From Gemmatimonadota bacterium (GTDB lineage Bacteria > Gemmatimonadota > Gemmatimonadetes > Longimicrobiales > Gaopeijiaceae), in contig DQPL01000039.1 in NCBI GenBank assembly GCA_015664885.1, positions 45,491-109,490 on the forward strand: a DNA stretch of 64,000 nucleotides. Reading direction: 5' to 3'. Made by a program: the position numbers and the translations under genes. This document shows, one piece after another, positions 9,555-18,608 of the stretch. Every line of letters begins with the position of its first letter. Position 1 is the stretch's first letter. The notes below the pieces were generated by a model that was given only the letters and a program-made list of their open reading frames with translations, was not told where the DNA came from and did not search any database.

Positions 9555-10615
9555 TCGGCCAGAAATCGAGCGGCCTCCTGTTCGCCCCAAAAACGGGGCG
9601 CCCATGGGGTGCCCTCGAGGAAGCCGACGTGTCCGCCCCGGCGGTGGCGCACCATGCTCAGCTGCGGGTTCTCCAGTAACGGCTGTATCGGGATGGAGTC
9701 GGTCGGTAGGAACGGATCGTCCTCGGCGTGCAGCAGCAGTGTGGGGATACGGATCGCCTCCAAGAAACCGGAGCTGCTGCAGACCCGATAGTAGTGCGCC
9801 GCGTCCTCAAAACCGTTGAGAGGAGCCGTCGCACGGTCATCGAATTCCCAGATCGTGCGGGCCGAGAAGACGGCCTCGAGCTCGAGCAAGGGCTCGAGCA
9901 TCTTTTCCTTCGAACGCACCTTGGAGTGCAGAGAGCGCAGGAAGTGGGCCGCGTAGAAGCGGCCCATGCGTGATTGCTCGAGCAGCCTGGAACCCGCGGC
10001 GAGGTCGTAGGGCACCGATATCGCCGCCGCCACGTCCACCAGACCAGATCCGCCCAGCGGATCCTCGCCGAGCAGCTTCAAGAGCACGTTTCCCCCGAGG
10101 GAGAAACCTAGTGCGCCGATCCGGTGCGAAGGGTGCTGCGCTCGGATTCGCTCCAACACGAGGCGCGGGTCGCCTGTTTCTCCCGAATGGTAGAAGTGGG
10201 GCGTCCGGTTGGGCTCTCCACCGCAGCCACGGAAGTTCAAGACTACAGGCCTGACGCCACGGGCGATGAATTCCCGGCACACGCTGCGCACGTTCCCGCG
10301 CTCGGCAGATCCCTCGAGGCCATGCAGCACCAACACGATCGGTGCCGAGGGGTCCACTTCCGGAGCCCAGTCGAGGTCCAGGAAGTCGCCGTCGGGTACT
10401 TCGATGCGTTCCCGCTCATAGGTCGGCCCCGAGGCCGAACGGAGGATGCGCGCAAGCAGGGTTTGCGCGTGGGGTCCAGAGGCCCAGGCGGCGGCTCGAA
10501 ACGGTCTGGGTTCGAAGGTCACCCGGGAAGATGGCCGCTCCTCGAAGTCTAGGAAATGCCTGAAACGCAGGGCCGATCCAGGACGTAGGAGCCGTGTAAC
10601 CGGGCTGGACCACAT
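9539..10615 (-). CDS. YheT/ABHD-type alpha/beta hydrolase
   Basis: 358 residues from the ATG at 10615. The open frame reaches 10726, but that part overlaps the divergent gene and has no family resemblance. Clear YheT features: GPHAQTLLARI near residue 30, a PDGDFLDLDW block near 60, oxyanion region VLHGLEGS near 85, FRGCGGEPN near 115, YHSGETGD near 127 and nucleophile motif GFSLGGN near 153. Late motifs are LHAEDDPFLP, carrying the acid, and GGHVGFLEG, carrying the catalytic His. The esterase physiological substrate is unknown, and its E. coli relative is likewise orphan. Length fits the family (about 320-340). Confidence 0.92.
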   Translation of the reverse strand: MWSSPVTRLLRPGSALRFRHFLDFEERPSSRVTFEPRPFRAAAWASGPHAQTLLARILRSASGPTYERERIEVPDGDFLDLDWAPEVDPSAPIVLVLHGLEGSAERGNVRSVCREFIARGVRPVVLNFRGCGGEPNRTPHFYHSGETGDPRLVLERIRAQHPSHRIGALGFSLGGNVLLKLLGEDPLGGSGLVDVAAAISVPYDLAAGSRLLEQSRMGRFYAAHFLRSLHSKVRSKEKMLEPLLELEAVFSARTIWEFDDRATAPLNGFEDAAHYYRVCSSSGFLEAIRIPTLLLHAEDDPFLPTDSIPIQPLLENPQLSMVRHRRGGHVGFLEGTPWAPRFWGEQEAARFLADQLLA

Positions 10616-10635
10616 CGAGAAGAAGTGACGGGACG

Positions 10636-10914
10636 ATGAAGCTGATCGCTGTGCTGGTGCTGGCGCTTGCCAAAGGACTGCAGGAAACGCCGCCCGACGA
10701 CCGTCTCTACGGGCGCGTGTACACAACGGGAGGCAATGTATACGAGGGCTACCTCAGGTGGAGTCCCAACGAAGGCAGTTGGTCCGATCTGCTCAACGGC
10801 AACAAGGAGATACCTCGTCGCCACCTGCTGGAGGCCGAGGACCTGGATGAGGAGCATTTCCGCGAGCGGTGGCGCTCCCGCGGCATACGTTTCCTCGGAA
10901 TCCGCATCACCTAG
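10636..10914 (+). pseudogene. Small exported protein, interrupted by an in-frame TAG (remnant 1 of 3)
   Basis: 92 codons beginning with a signal-like MKLIAVLVLALAKG, then a charged domain (GRVYTTGGNVYEGYLRW, EIPRRHLLEAEDLDEE). The frame ends at TAG 10912-10914 directly after GIRFLGIRIT. The reading frame continues without a break for 142 further codons, beginning DEDEDAVTSAASGIRFGHVR. That acidic stretch reads as the natural continuation of this protein, and TGG to TAG is the simplest change. I therefore call it broken rather than a genuine 92-residue protein. It lies 20 bp from the divergent hydrolase start. A real short protein cannot be excluded. Confidence 0.6.
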
Positions 10915-11343
10915 GACGAAGACGAAGATGCGGTTACCAGCGCGGCCTCGGGCATCCGTTTCGGCCACGTACGTATGCGGGCCGACATGCGGCTCGGACT
11001 AGAGGCTGGCGCCGGAAAAGGGTGGGGTGGGCTCACGACACAGCGCATGTGGCACTTGGGTGGACCCTCATCGCTACGTGGGTACGACCTGCGTCGCCTG
11101 ACTGGCACCAGCTTCGTCAGGGCGAGGGGCGAGCTGGCACGCACCTATTCATTTGGCTCGCTATCGCTCTTCTCCGACGTTGCTTGGGCGGGGGAGTCCG
11201 AGAGCTATCACTTCGAGGACGCGCTGTACTCCGTGGGCGTGGGTCTCTCCTTGGCGGACGGGCTGGTCCGGATGGACTCGGCGTGGGGGCTCCGGCAGCC
11301 GCGCGCCTACCGCTTCGACCTGTACCTGGACGCCATTCTCTAG
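10915..11343 (+). pseudogene. C-terminal end of an Omp85/BamA-type surface-antigen barrel (remnant 2 of 3)
   Basis: In the same frame as the preceding remnant and lacking its own start or signal sequence. After about 20 codons that belong to the upstream protein, the text changes to beta-barrel strands: LGLEAGAGKGWGGL, then LGGPSSLRGYD. The latter is the conserved GGxxSLRGY motif of Omp85/D15 surface antigens. Then come alternating hydrophobic strands (LFSDVAWAG, YSVGVGLSLADGLVRMD) ending YRFDLYLDAIL-stop. Only the last 120 residues or so of a barrel that is normally more than 350 are present. The joint near 10975 looks like a deletion that fused the front of one gene to the rear of another. 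Confidence 0.7.
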
Positions 11344-11567
11344 AGATTGCGTTCCATGAAACCTGCGAGATCGGTCTCGCGAGTGCAGGCAAGGACACCG
11401 AGGGCTCTCAGTTCTTCCTCGCGCATACGCGGCTCCCGCACCTCGACGGTGGTTATACCGTGTTTGGGTGGGTAGTGGAGGGGCTGGGCGTGATGGATAG
11501 CATCATGCGAGGAGACCAGATCGTTACCGCTTCCGTGATCACGAGCGGGTGGGCGCAGAGGAAGTGA
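11343..11567 (+). pseudogene. C-terminal half of a cyclophilin-type peptidyl-prolyl isomerase (remnant 3 of 3)
   Basis: 75 codons with no usable start. They read EIGLASAGKDTEGSQFFLAH, then PHLDGGYTVFGWVVEGLGVMD, which is the second half of the cyclophilin fold (GTxGSQFFI and LDGxYTVFGxV in the family). The first half, with the FHRVVP arginine motif, is absent. The fragment begins right at the stop codon of the barrel remnant, in another frame, and ends in a proper TGA. An open frame continues upstream over the barrel remnant but has no cyclophilin character there. Nothing suggests it is still translated. Confidence 0.72.
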
Positions 11568-11635
11568 ATCTCGCGTCGATTTCTTATTGCACCATTTGGC
11601 ACTAAACACTGTGATCGTATTAAGACTGGCGGTTA

Positions 11636-11664
11636 TTGACCGGTAGTCGGGGATTGTTTACGGT
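11636..11664 (+). promoter_or_regulatory. Possible promoter of the tetR-tolC-RND operon, leaderless spacing
   Basis: TTGACC at 11636-11641 and TACGGT at 11659-11664 are 17 bp apart. Transcription would begin at or within a base or two of the tetR ATG at 11671, and no Shine-Dalgarno sequence precedes that ATG. The direct repeat GTTTACggtGTTTAC (11656-11670) overlaps the putative -10 and would be a natural place for TetR to bind. The -10 box is poor, so this is a suggestion only. Confidence 0.35.
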
Positions 11665-11670
11665 GTTTAC

Positions 11671-12309
11671 ATGTCATATCAACGAAAGAAGATCCTGGCC
11701 GCGGCCGTCGAGCTCTATTTACAGGACGGCCTCGACGGCTTCTCAATGCGGAAGCTAGCGAAGCAAATCGGGGTCACCGCGCCGGCCTTGTACCGGCACT
11801 ACGACGGCAAGGAGCACCTACTAGCCGATGTGATGCGCGAGGCACACCGCGCCTTCATCTCGTACGTCTATCAGGCGATCGAGGCACCTACGCCGCTCGA
11901 ACGCTTTGTTCGCGCGGGCCAGGGCTTTCTCGACTTCGCGCTCGAGCATCCTCGGTGGCACGTGATCCTGTACTTCGGTCCGGAGGATCTCGGCATGGTC
12001 GAGCTGCCCGCCGACATCGAGGCGATGAGTGGCGCGCGCCATCAGTTCTGGATCGACCGCGTGCGCGAGTGCATGGACGCCGGAATCCTGAAGGAGGGGG
12101 ACCCGACGCAGACGGGTCTGACGATGTGGGCACACGCGCATGGACTCCTGCAGCTGTACCGGCAGGGGCATCTACGGATTGCCGAGACAGAGTTCCGCGC
12201 GCTCTTTGAGGAATCGGCCGGGCGCCTCTGGAGCGGGGTCGCTACCGAGGCTTTCGCCGCGCAATTCGCCGACCGCCAATCAGACGCTTCGGCCTCCGTC
12301 GAAGCCTGA
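11671..12309 (+). CDS. TetR-family transcriptional regulator of the adjacent efflux operon
   Basis: 212 residues, the standard size for a TetR repressor. The N-terminal helix-turn-helix spans residues 1-50 (ILAAAVELYLQDGL, FSMRKLAKQIGVTAPALYRHYDGKEHLL), with the family's YRHY recognition helix. The remainder is the helical ligand-binding and dimer domain, with a WAHAHGLLQLY segment of the WHG subgroup near residue 155. It stands 16 bp ahead of the tolC-like gene in the same direction, so it probably represses its own tripartite efflux operon, with an efflux substrate as inducer. The ATG at 11671 has no Shine-Dalgarno sequence. Confidence 0.92.
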   Translation: MSYQRKKILAAAVELYLQDGLDGFSMRKLAKQIGVTAPALYRHYDGKEHLLADVMREAHRAFISYVYQAIEAPTPLERFVRAGQGFLDFALEHPRWHVILYFGPEDLGMVELPADIEAMSGARHQFWIDRVRECMDAGILKEGDPTQTGLTMWAHAHGLLQLYRQGHLRIAETEFRALFEESAGRLWSGVATEAFAAQFADRQSDASASVEA

Positions 12310-12325
12310 GAAGGGAAGGGAAGGA

Positions 12326-13804
12326 ATGATTCAAATTCATATTCGCCGGTTCAGCACTGCGGTACCGGTAGCGTTCATACTGCTTTTCGTCGTAAGGGCC
12401 TTGGGGCTGACCGAGCTCGAGGCGCAAGAGTTGGTGAGTGCGATGGGGCTCGAGCAGGTCGTGCGCACGGCGCTCGGCAGCAACCGCGACGTGATTGCTG
12501 CGCGGCTGGGACTGCGCGAGGCCAACGAACGCGTCTCTGAGGCGCGCAGCAGCGTGTACCCCACCGTGGACTTCAACGTCGGGTACACGCGCAACGTATC
12601 GCCCACGGTGAACTTCTTGCCGGCTTCGATATTCGATCCCACGGCCGGTCCTGACGACTACATCGGCGTGCAGTTCGGCGCGGACAACCAGTGGACGTCG
12701 TCGGTGAACGTGGAGCAAGCGCTCTTCAAACCGAGCGTGTTGGTGGGGCTCGGCGCCGCTGGCCGTTTCAAGAGCCTGCAAGAAGAGTCCGTGCGAGGCC
12801 AGACCCAGGTCGTGGTGACGAGAGTCCGTTTGGCGTACTACCAACTGCTGCTCTCGCAGGAGCAGGAGCGGCTGACCGAGAATTCGCTGCACCGCGTGCG
12901 CAAGTCACTCGAGGAGACGCAGGCGCTGCACCGAGCTGGCTTGGCGTCGGAGTACGATGTGCTCCGTCTCCAGGTCGAGCTCGCCAACCTGGAGCCCAAC
13001 GTACAGCGCGCGCGGAACGCTTCCATGCAGGCGCGGCGTCAGATCGCGGTAGAGCTCGACATCTCGGACCAGGAGTCTCTGGAGGTCACCGGCTCCCTCG
13101 CTGAGATGGATCTCGAGGACCTGACAGCCAATACACCGGCCAACCGAGAGATTCTGGCGTTCACGGGATTCCAGGGTGATCTCGGAGACGCGGTGCAGGT
13201 CGCGAGTGAGTTGCGCTCCGACGTTCGTCAACTCGCGCTCAACGAAGACCTGCGCCGGAGCGAGATGCGACTCGAGCAGGTGAGCTACCTGCCCGAAGTG
13301 ACTCTATTTGGGAACTACATCATCAACGCGCAGGACAACGGCAGCCCGAACTTTTTCGCCCGAGGGGACGGACAACGCGCGTACACACGGCTGGTCGGTG
13401 TGCGCGTGAGCCTGCCGATCTTCCAGGGCTTCCGACGCGATGCACGCATTGACCAGAAGCGCGCGCTCGTGCGCCAGGCCGAAGCTCAGACGGAGAAGGG
13501 GATCGACCAGGCGGTAGCGCAGGCCAAAGGCCTCGTTGAGGCGACCGACGAGGCGCACCAGCGCGCTCGGGGTCAGCGCCTGGCGGTCCGTCAGGCAGAG
13601 CGCGGATTCGAGATCGCCAGCGCTCAGTATCGAGAGGGGCTCAGCAGCCAACTGGAGCTTACCGACTCCGAGGTCGCCCTTCGGCAGAGTGAGTTCAACT
13701 ACGCACAGGCTGTTTACGACTACTTGGTGGCCCGGGCTCAGCTCGACGAGGCGACGGGGCGTGTCCCTCTCGTGGACGTCGATGCCCAGGGCGACCGATT
13801 CTAA
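12326..13804 (+). CDS. TolC-family outer-membrane efflux channel
   Basis: 492 residues from the ATG at 12326, which has a strong GGGAAGGGAAGGA purine tract just before it. The longer open frame from 12140 overlaps tetR and is rejected. A hydrophobic export signal occupies residues 10-35. The rest shows the TolC internal duplication: two repeats each with long amphipathic, Ala/Glu/Gln/Arg-rich helices (VRLAYYQLLLSQEQERLTE in the first, QFNYAQ-type SEFNYAQAVYDYLVA in the second) and short beta strands in between. It forms the trimeric outer-membrane duct for the adaptor and pump that follow. It is separated from the next gene by only a few bases. Confidence 0.93.
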   Translation: MIQIHIRRFSTAVPVAFILLFVVRALGLTELEAQELVSAMGLEQVVRTALGSNRDVIAARLGLREANERVSEARSSVYPTVDFNVGYTRNVSPTVNFLPASIFDPTAGPDDYIGVQFGADNQWTSSVNVEQALFKPSVLVGLGAAGRFKSLQEESVRGQTQVVVTRVRLAYYQLLLSQEQERLTENSLHRVRKSLEETQALHRAGLASEYDVLRLQVELANLEPNVQRARNASMQARRQIAVELDISDQESLEVTGSLAEMDLEDLTANTPANREILAFTGFQGDLGDAVQVASELRSDVRQLALNEDLRRSEMRLEQVSYLPEVTLFGNYIINAQDNGSPNFFARGDGQRAYTRLVGVRVSLPIFQGFRRDARIDQKRALVRQAEAQTEKGIDQAVAQAKGLVEATDEAHQRARGQRLAVRQAERGFEIASAQYREGLSSQLELTDSEVALRQSEFNYAQAVYDYLVARAQLDEATGRVPLVDVDAQGDRF

Positions 13805-13831
13805 GTGGGATGGATGACGATGAGGACGGTC

Positions 13832-14923
13832 ATGAAGAATAGAGAGACGAAGCGGGCGTTGATCCGGCTGCCAGCGGTACTCGTTGGCGTGGCCATGGCG
13901 GGATGTGGCGCGGCTCAGGCTGACGCCGTGGACGACGCACTCGGGACCGAGGCGACCGTGCGTGTGATCAACGTCGAGACCTCCACCGTCACTCCTCAGG
14001 ACTTCGTAGAGGATATCCGGCTCACCTCCACGGTAATGGCGAACCAAGACGTACTGGTCGCGGCGGAGGAGAGCGGGGTCATTCGAGAGATACTGCTGGA
14101 CAAGGGCCGCCGAGCAATCGCCGGTGACCCAATCGCCAAGATCGACGACAGGGTGCTCTCGGCCGACGTGGCTCAGGCGCGTGCACGGTCTGAGTTCGCC
14201 TCCCAAACGTGGCAGCGTCGCAAACGCCTCTGGGAGGAGGATCAGGTTGGTTCGGAGATCGCATACCTCGAGGCGAAGTTCGCCCAAGAACAGGCTGCGG
14301 CGACCCTCGCTGGCCTCGAGACGCGGCTCGCGCGTACGGTAATCCGCGCCCCGTTCTCGGGCATCTTCGAAGAGCGCCACATCGAGGTCGGATCGATGGT
14401 GAGCCCCGGTCAATCCGTGGGCCGCCTCGTCGATCTCGACCCAGTCAAGGTGGTCGCGGGGGTTCCTGAGCGATATGCCGCCGACGTCGCAGTCGGCGCA
14501 CAAGCTACGCTCACGTTCGACGTGCTGGGGGACGAGGTCTTCACGGCACCACTCCGGTACGTAGGTGCGACGGTGGATCCGCAGAACCGAACCTTCCTGG
14601 TCGAGCTCGAGCTCCCAAATCCCGACGGGCTGATCAAACCACAGATGATCGCAAACATGTCCTTGACACGGCGCGAAGTGCCCGACGCGATCGTCGTGCC
14701 ACAGAACGCGCTCGTGCGCGTCGAGCATGGGTATGTCGTGTTCGTGGTCTTCGAGCAGAACGAGCACACCGTGGCGCGAGCACGTGCGGTCGAGCTCGGT
14801 CCCACACGTCGCAACTTGGTCGTGATCGAAGCGGGGGTAGAGGCCGGTGACCAACTCATCGTGGTTGGCCAGAGGAGCGTGTCTGACGGCGACCGCGTCA
14901 GCGTAGTCGGCCGGAGGGACTGA
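13832..14923 (+). CDS. RND efflux periplasmic adaptor (HlyD/AcrA family), lipoprotein
   Basis: 363 residues from the ATG at 13832. In-frame starts at 13805 (GTG), 13814 and 13820 are possible. 13832 is preferred because GAGGA lies five bases upstream and the protein then opens with a compact lipoprotein signal ending in VAMAGC. The lipoyl/barrel-sandwich half-motifs surround a coiled-coil segment at about residues 100-160 (ARSEFASQTWQRRKRLWEEDQ, AQEQAAATLAGLETRL), followed by the second half-motif TVIRAPFSGIFEERHIEVG. Beta-barrel and membrane-proximal domains complete it. It links the TolC-like channel to the RND pump encoded downstream. Confidence 0.92.
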   Translation: MKNRETKRALIRLPAVLVGVAMAGCGAAQADAVDDALGTEATVRVINVETSTVTPQDFVEDIRLTSTVMANQDVLVAAEESGVIREILLDKGRRAIAGDPIAKIDDRVLSADVAQARARSEFASQTWQRRKRLWEEDQVGSEIAYLEAKFAQEQAAATLAGLETRLARTVIRAPFSGIFEERHIEVGSMVSPGQSVGRLVDLDPVKVVAGVPERYAADVAVGAQATLTFDVLGDEVFTAPLRYVGATVDPQNRTFLVELELPNPDGLIKPQMIANMSLTRREVPDAIVVPQNALVRVEHGYVVFVVFEQNEHTVARARAVELGPTRRNLVVIEAGVEAGDQLIVVGQRSVSDGDRVSVVGRRD

Positions 14924-14925
14924 GC

Positions 14926-17900
14926 GTGATCATGAATAAGGACGGACGTGAGCAGGGGAGAAGCGGCGGCGAGCCGCCGCAGGACTTCCGCATGCTTGAG
15001 CGCTTCAAGGAGTTCCGAGCGACGAGCTTCGCGGTCGAGCACAGAACCGCGGTCATGGTCCTTTTGTTCATCATCGTGCTCACGGGTGCGCTCTCCTACC
15101 GGGCGACTCCGAAGGAGTCCTTCCCCGAGATCGCGATCCCTATGGTTGCGATCAACACGATCTACCCCGGTGTGTCTCCGTCGGACGTCGAGAGCCAGGT
15201 CACGCGCGTCATCGAAGAGGAACTGTCGACGATCAGCGACATCGAGGAGCTGATTTCGACGTCGATCGAGGGGTACTCGAGCATAACGGCTCAGTTCGGA
15301 ACGACGGTCAACCTGGATGAAGCCCTGCAACAGGTGCGTGAGAAGGTCGACCTCGCCAAGCCCGATCTGCCGGACGACGCGGAGGATCCGACGATCGTCG
15401 AGATGAACTTCTCCGAAATCCCGATCATGCAGGTGAACTTGTCCGGAGACTTCGGACTGGTTCGGCTCAAGGAGTTGGCGGAGGACCTTCAGGACGAGAT
15501 CGAGGCGATCCCGGCGGTGCTACGAGCGGACTTGCACGGAGGACTCGAGCGTGAAGTAAGGGTCGATGTCGACCTTTCGCGCCTACAGTTCTATGGGGTC
15601 GAGCTCAGCGATGTAATCGAAGCGATCCAGAACGAGAACGTGAACATCCCTGGTGGCTCCATCAACGTCGGAGACACGAAGTATTTGGTACGCGTGGACG
15701 GTGAGTTCGACGACCCGACGCTCATCGCAGACCTCGTCATCAAGATCGAGGGCGGGCGGCCGATCTACGTTCGCGATGTCGCTACGGTCGACTTCGGATT
15801 CGCGGAGCGCGAGACGTTTGCGCGCATGGAAGGGAGCGCGGTAGTCACGCTCGATGTGGTGAAGCGCTCCGGCCAGAACATCATCGAGACCGCGGCGGCG
15901 GTGAAAGCCGAAGTGGACGCGATGCTACCACTGATGCCGCCATCCGGGTCGATCGTGATCACGTCCGACATGTCCGAACAGATCGACGAGATGGTTTCGA
16001 GCCTCGAAAACAACATCGTCAGCGGCCTGATTCTGATCGTGGTCATCCTACTGTTCTTCCTGGGCGCTGGCACGTCGATGTTCGTGGCTGTTTCGATCCC
16101 CGCGTCCATGTTCCTGTCCTTCGTGCTTCTGAAGCTCATGGGCATGACCATGAACATGATCGTGCTGTTCAGCTTGATTCTTGCGTTGGGCATGCTCGTC
16201 GATAACGCGATCGTGGTAGTCGAGAACATCTACCGGTATCTGGAAGAGGGCTGGGACCGGACGATCGCCGCCAAGAAGGCCACCGGTGAGGTCGCGGTGC
16301 CGATCATCGCGGCGACCGCGACTACGCTGGCGGCGTTCGCTCCGCTGCTGTTCTGGCCTGGAGAGATCGGTGAGTTCATGAGCTACATGCCGCGCACGCT
16401 CATCGTAACGCTATCTAGCTCGCTGTTCGTCGCCATCGTCATCATCCCCACGTTGTGCGCGATGTTCATGACCTTGGACTCGACCCCGAGGAAGCCGTTG
16501 CGGCCCGCGATGCGCTGGGCGCTGATCGGCGGGGCCGTGCTCGCGTTCCTGGCCGTCGCCGGGGTCAACCAGCTCACTGCCGTCCTACTCACCGTGACGT
16601 TCGTAGGCCTTTGGGCGCTGCACCGCTTTCTCTTGGAAGGCCTGTCCCGGCGCTTCCAAACTGGATTGCTGCCGCGCATCATGGACCTCTATGAGCGCCA
16701 ACTGCGTTTCGCGCTAGGCAACCGGCTCCTGCTCGTGGGCGGTACCGTCGTCGCGTTCATCACAACCGCCGTGGTGTTCGCCATGTTCGGTACCGGCACG
16801 GAGTTCTTCCCGGAGAGCATGCCTCCTCCGCGGCTCTTGGTCGATATCGAGACGCCTGTCGGCACCCGCGCCGCCGTCACTGACTCGATCGTGCTTCGCG
16901 TAGAGGAGGAGCTCAAGAGCCTTGGAGGACGGGAGGACTGGGAATCCGTCGTCGCCGTCACGGGCAGCGCCGGCGGCAGTGGGAATCCGATGGCGGCTGG
17001 GATGAGTGGACCGGAGGGCGGCCGCGTGACCGTCTCGCTTGTCGACTTCCAAGACCGCGGTCGGGACGCCTTCGACATGCTCGCCGAGATGCAGCGCACA
17101 ATCGGACGTGGCATTGCCGGAGCCACGATCACGGTCGACAAGGTCACGGAGGGTCCTGTCCAGGGCGCGCCGGTAAGCATTGAGTTGGTGGGAGAGGATC
17201 CTGTGCGGTTGAAGGCGCTGTCCACGGAGATGCTCGACGTTCTCGAGGCTGCACCGGTGTATCGAAAGCTCGTCGGTCTCGAGAGCGATTTGGATGCGGC
17301 ACGGCCCGAGCTCTCGGTTCAGGTCGATCGCGAGAAGGCTGCGCTGTACGACTTGAACACGTCCGAGGTGGGTCGCGCGATTCGCGGGGCGATCAACGGG
17401 ATCGAGGCAGCCAAGTACCGCGACGGGAACGACGAGTACGACATCATCGTTCGACTCGCCGAGCCCTATCGGCAGGAGTTGGAAGGTTTGCGCGAGCTGA
17501 CCGTGATGGCCGAAGGGGGCATCCAGGTGCCCCTGCTGTCGATCGCGACATGGAGCGTCGAGGAGGGTGCCGGGACCATCCACAGGAAAGACCAGACCCG
17601 CATGGCGACCATCACATCGGACGTCGCGGCAGGCTACACGAACAACGCGGTGCTCGCGGAAGTCCAGGAGTCCTTGCAGAAGTTCGAGGGCCGTCTGCCC
17701 TCTGGCTATACACTGCGCTACACAGGGCAGTCGCAGGATCAGGACGAGGCGCAAGCTTTCTTGGGCGGTGCGTTCCTCACGGCGCTGATGTTGATCGGCT
17801 TCATTTTGATAAGCCAGTTCAATTCGGTCGTGAAGCCCATCATAATCCTGACCTCCGTGATCATGTCGACCATGGGGGTGCTGTTAGGGCTCATGATCTT

Positions 17901-18513
17901 CCGCATGCCTTTCGGTGTCATCAACACCGGCGTCGGCATTATCTCACTGGCGGGGATCGTGGTGAACAATGGGATCATCTTGATCGACTACATCGACGTG
18001 TTGCGAGAGCGCGACCACATGGACCGACGTGAGGCGCTCGTGCAGGGGGGGCTGACGCGATTCCGTCCCGTCGTACTCACGGCTTTGACGACCGCTCTCG
18101 GTCTGGCACCGTTGGCAATCGGCTTGAACTTCGACTTCTTCGGCCTGTACACCTCTCTCAATCCGGAACTCTATTGGGGTGGGGAGCAGGCGGCGTGGTG
18201 GGGGCCGATGGCGATTGCGATCATTGCGGGTATTCTGTTCGCGACGTTCTTGACCCTGATCCTGGTACCGGTCATGTACTCGCTCATCGATGACACGACG
18301 GACTTCGTCCGGCGCCACTTCCTCAACACGGAAGGCGCGAGCTCTGGGACGGGAGAAAGCACCGACGGCGAAGTCGGGCAAGAGACGGGCGCGGGCCCGC
18401 GCGAGGGAGTGGCTTCGCCTGCGACTTCCGCACCCGTGGGGGCGACCAGGGAGAGAGTCGACACGGACCCGTTCTCGATGCCGGGCCTCGATCCACAAAC
18501 CGATGCGCTCTAG
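14926..18513 (+). CDS. RND efflux transporter, inner-membrane pump (AcrB/MMPL-type HAE family)
   Basis: 1195 residues. GTG at 14926 is placed 8 bases after GGAGG; an ATG at 14932 is the alternative. TM1 is near residue 42. The first porter region follows (YPGVSPSDVESQVT, GGSINVG). Helices 2-6 hold the family's GMLVDNAIVVVENI motif near residue 423, with the proton-relay Asp. After the second porter region the second helix bundle has GIVVNNGIILIDYI near 1010. Typical members are about 1020-1050 residues; the surplus is a 70-residue low-complexity cytoplasmic tail (GTGESTDGE...). Substrate not predictable. The operon tetR-tolC-adaptor-pump is complete and undamaged. Confidence 0.95.
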   Translation: MIMNKDGREQGRSGGEPPQDFRMLERFKEFRATSFAVEHRTAVMVLLFIIVLTGALSYRATPKESFPEIAIPMVAINTIYPGVSPSDVESQVTRVIEEELSTISDIEELISTSIEGYSSITAQFGTTVNLDEALQQVREKVDLAKPDLPDDAEDPTIVEMNFSEIPIMQVNLSGDFGLVRLKELAEDLQDEIEAIPAVLRADLHGGLEREVRVDVDLSRLQFYGVELSDVIEAIQNENVNIPGGSINVGDTKYLVRVDGEFDDPTLIADLVIKIEGGRPIYVRDVATVDFGFAERETFARMEGSAVVTLDVVKRSGQNIIETAAAVKAEVDAMLPLMPPSGSIVITSDMSEQIDEMVSSLENNIVSGLILIVVILLFFLGAGTSMFVAVSIPASMFLSFVLLKLMGMTMNMIVLFSLILALGMLVDNAIVVVENIYRYLEEGWDRTIAAKKATGEVAVPIIAATATTLAAFAPLLFWPGEIGEFMSYMPRTLIVTLSSSLFVAIVIIPTLCAMFMTLDSTPRKPLRPAMRWALIGGAVLAFLAVAGVNQLTAVLLTVTFVGLWALHRFLLEGLSRRFQTGLLPRIMDLYERQLRFALGNRLLLVGGTVVAFITTAVVFAMFGTGTEFFPESMPPPRLLVDIETPVGTRAAVTDSIVLRVEEELKSLGGREDWESVVAVTGSAGGSGNPMAAGMSGPEGGRVTVSLVDFQDRGRDAFDMLAEMQRTIGRGIAGATITVDKVTEGPVQGAPVSIELVGEDPVRLKALSTEMLDVLEAAPVYRKLVGLESDLDAARPELSVQVDREKAALYDLNTSEVGRAIRGAINGIEAAKYRDGNDEYDIIVRLAEPYRQELEGLRELTVMAEGGIQVPLLSIATWSVEEGAGTIHRKDQTRMATITSDVAAGYTNNAVLAEVQESLQKFEGRLPSGYTLRYTGQSQDQDEAQAFLGGAFLTALMLIGFILISQFNSVVKPIIILTSVIMSTMGVLLGLMIFRMPFGVINTGVGIISLAGIVVNNGIILIDYIDVLRERDHMDRREALVQGGLTRFRPVVLTALTTALGLAPLAIGLNFDFFGLYTSLNPELYWGGEQAAWWGPMAIAIIAGILFATFLTLILVPVMYSLIDDTTDFVRRHFLNTEGASSGTGESTDGEVGQETGAGPREGVASPATSAPVGATRERVDTDPFSMPGLDPQTDAL

Positions 18514-18608
18514 TCACCATGGCTGACGCTGGGCAACGAGAGGGCGGCCACGTTGCTCCTGAAGCCGTGACACCGGAGTAGGCTGTGGGGCGAGTGATTC
18601 AGGATCTC

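Noticed and set aside
13304..14854. Long minus-strand ORF of 516 codons
   Set aside because: It lies antiparallel to the TolC and adaptor genes. Its composition is His/Arg/Asp-rich as expected of a shadow frame in high-GC DNA, and it has no family resemblance.
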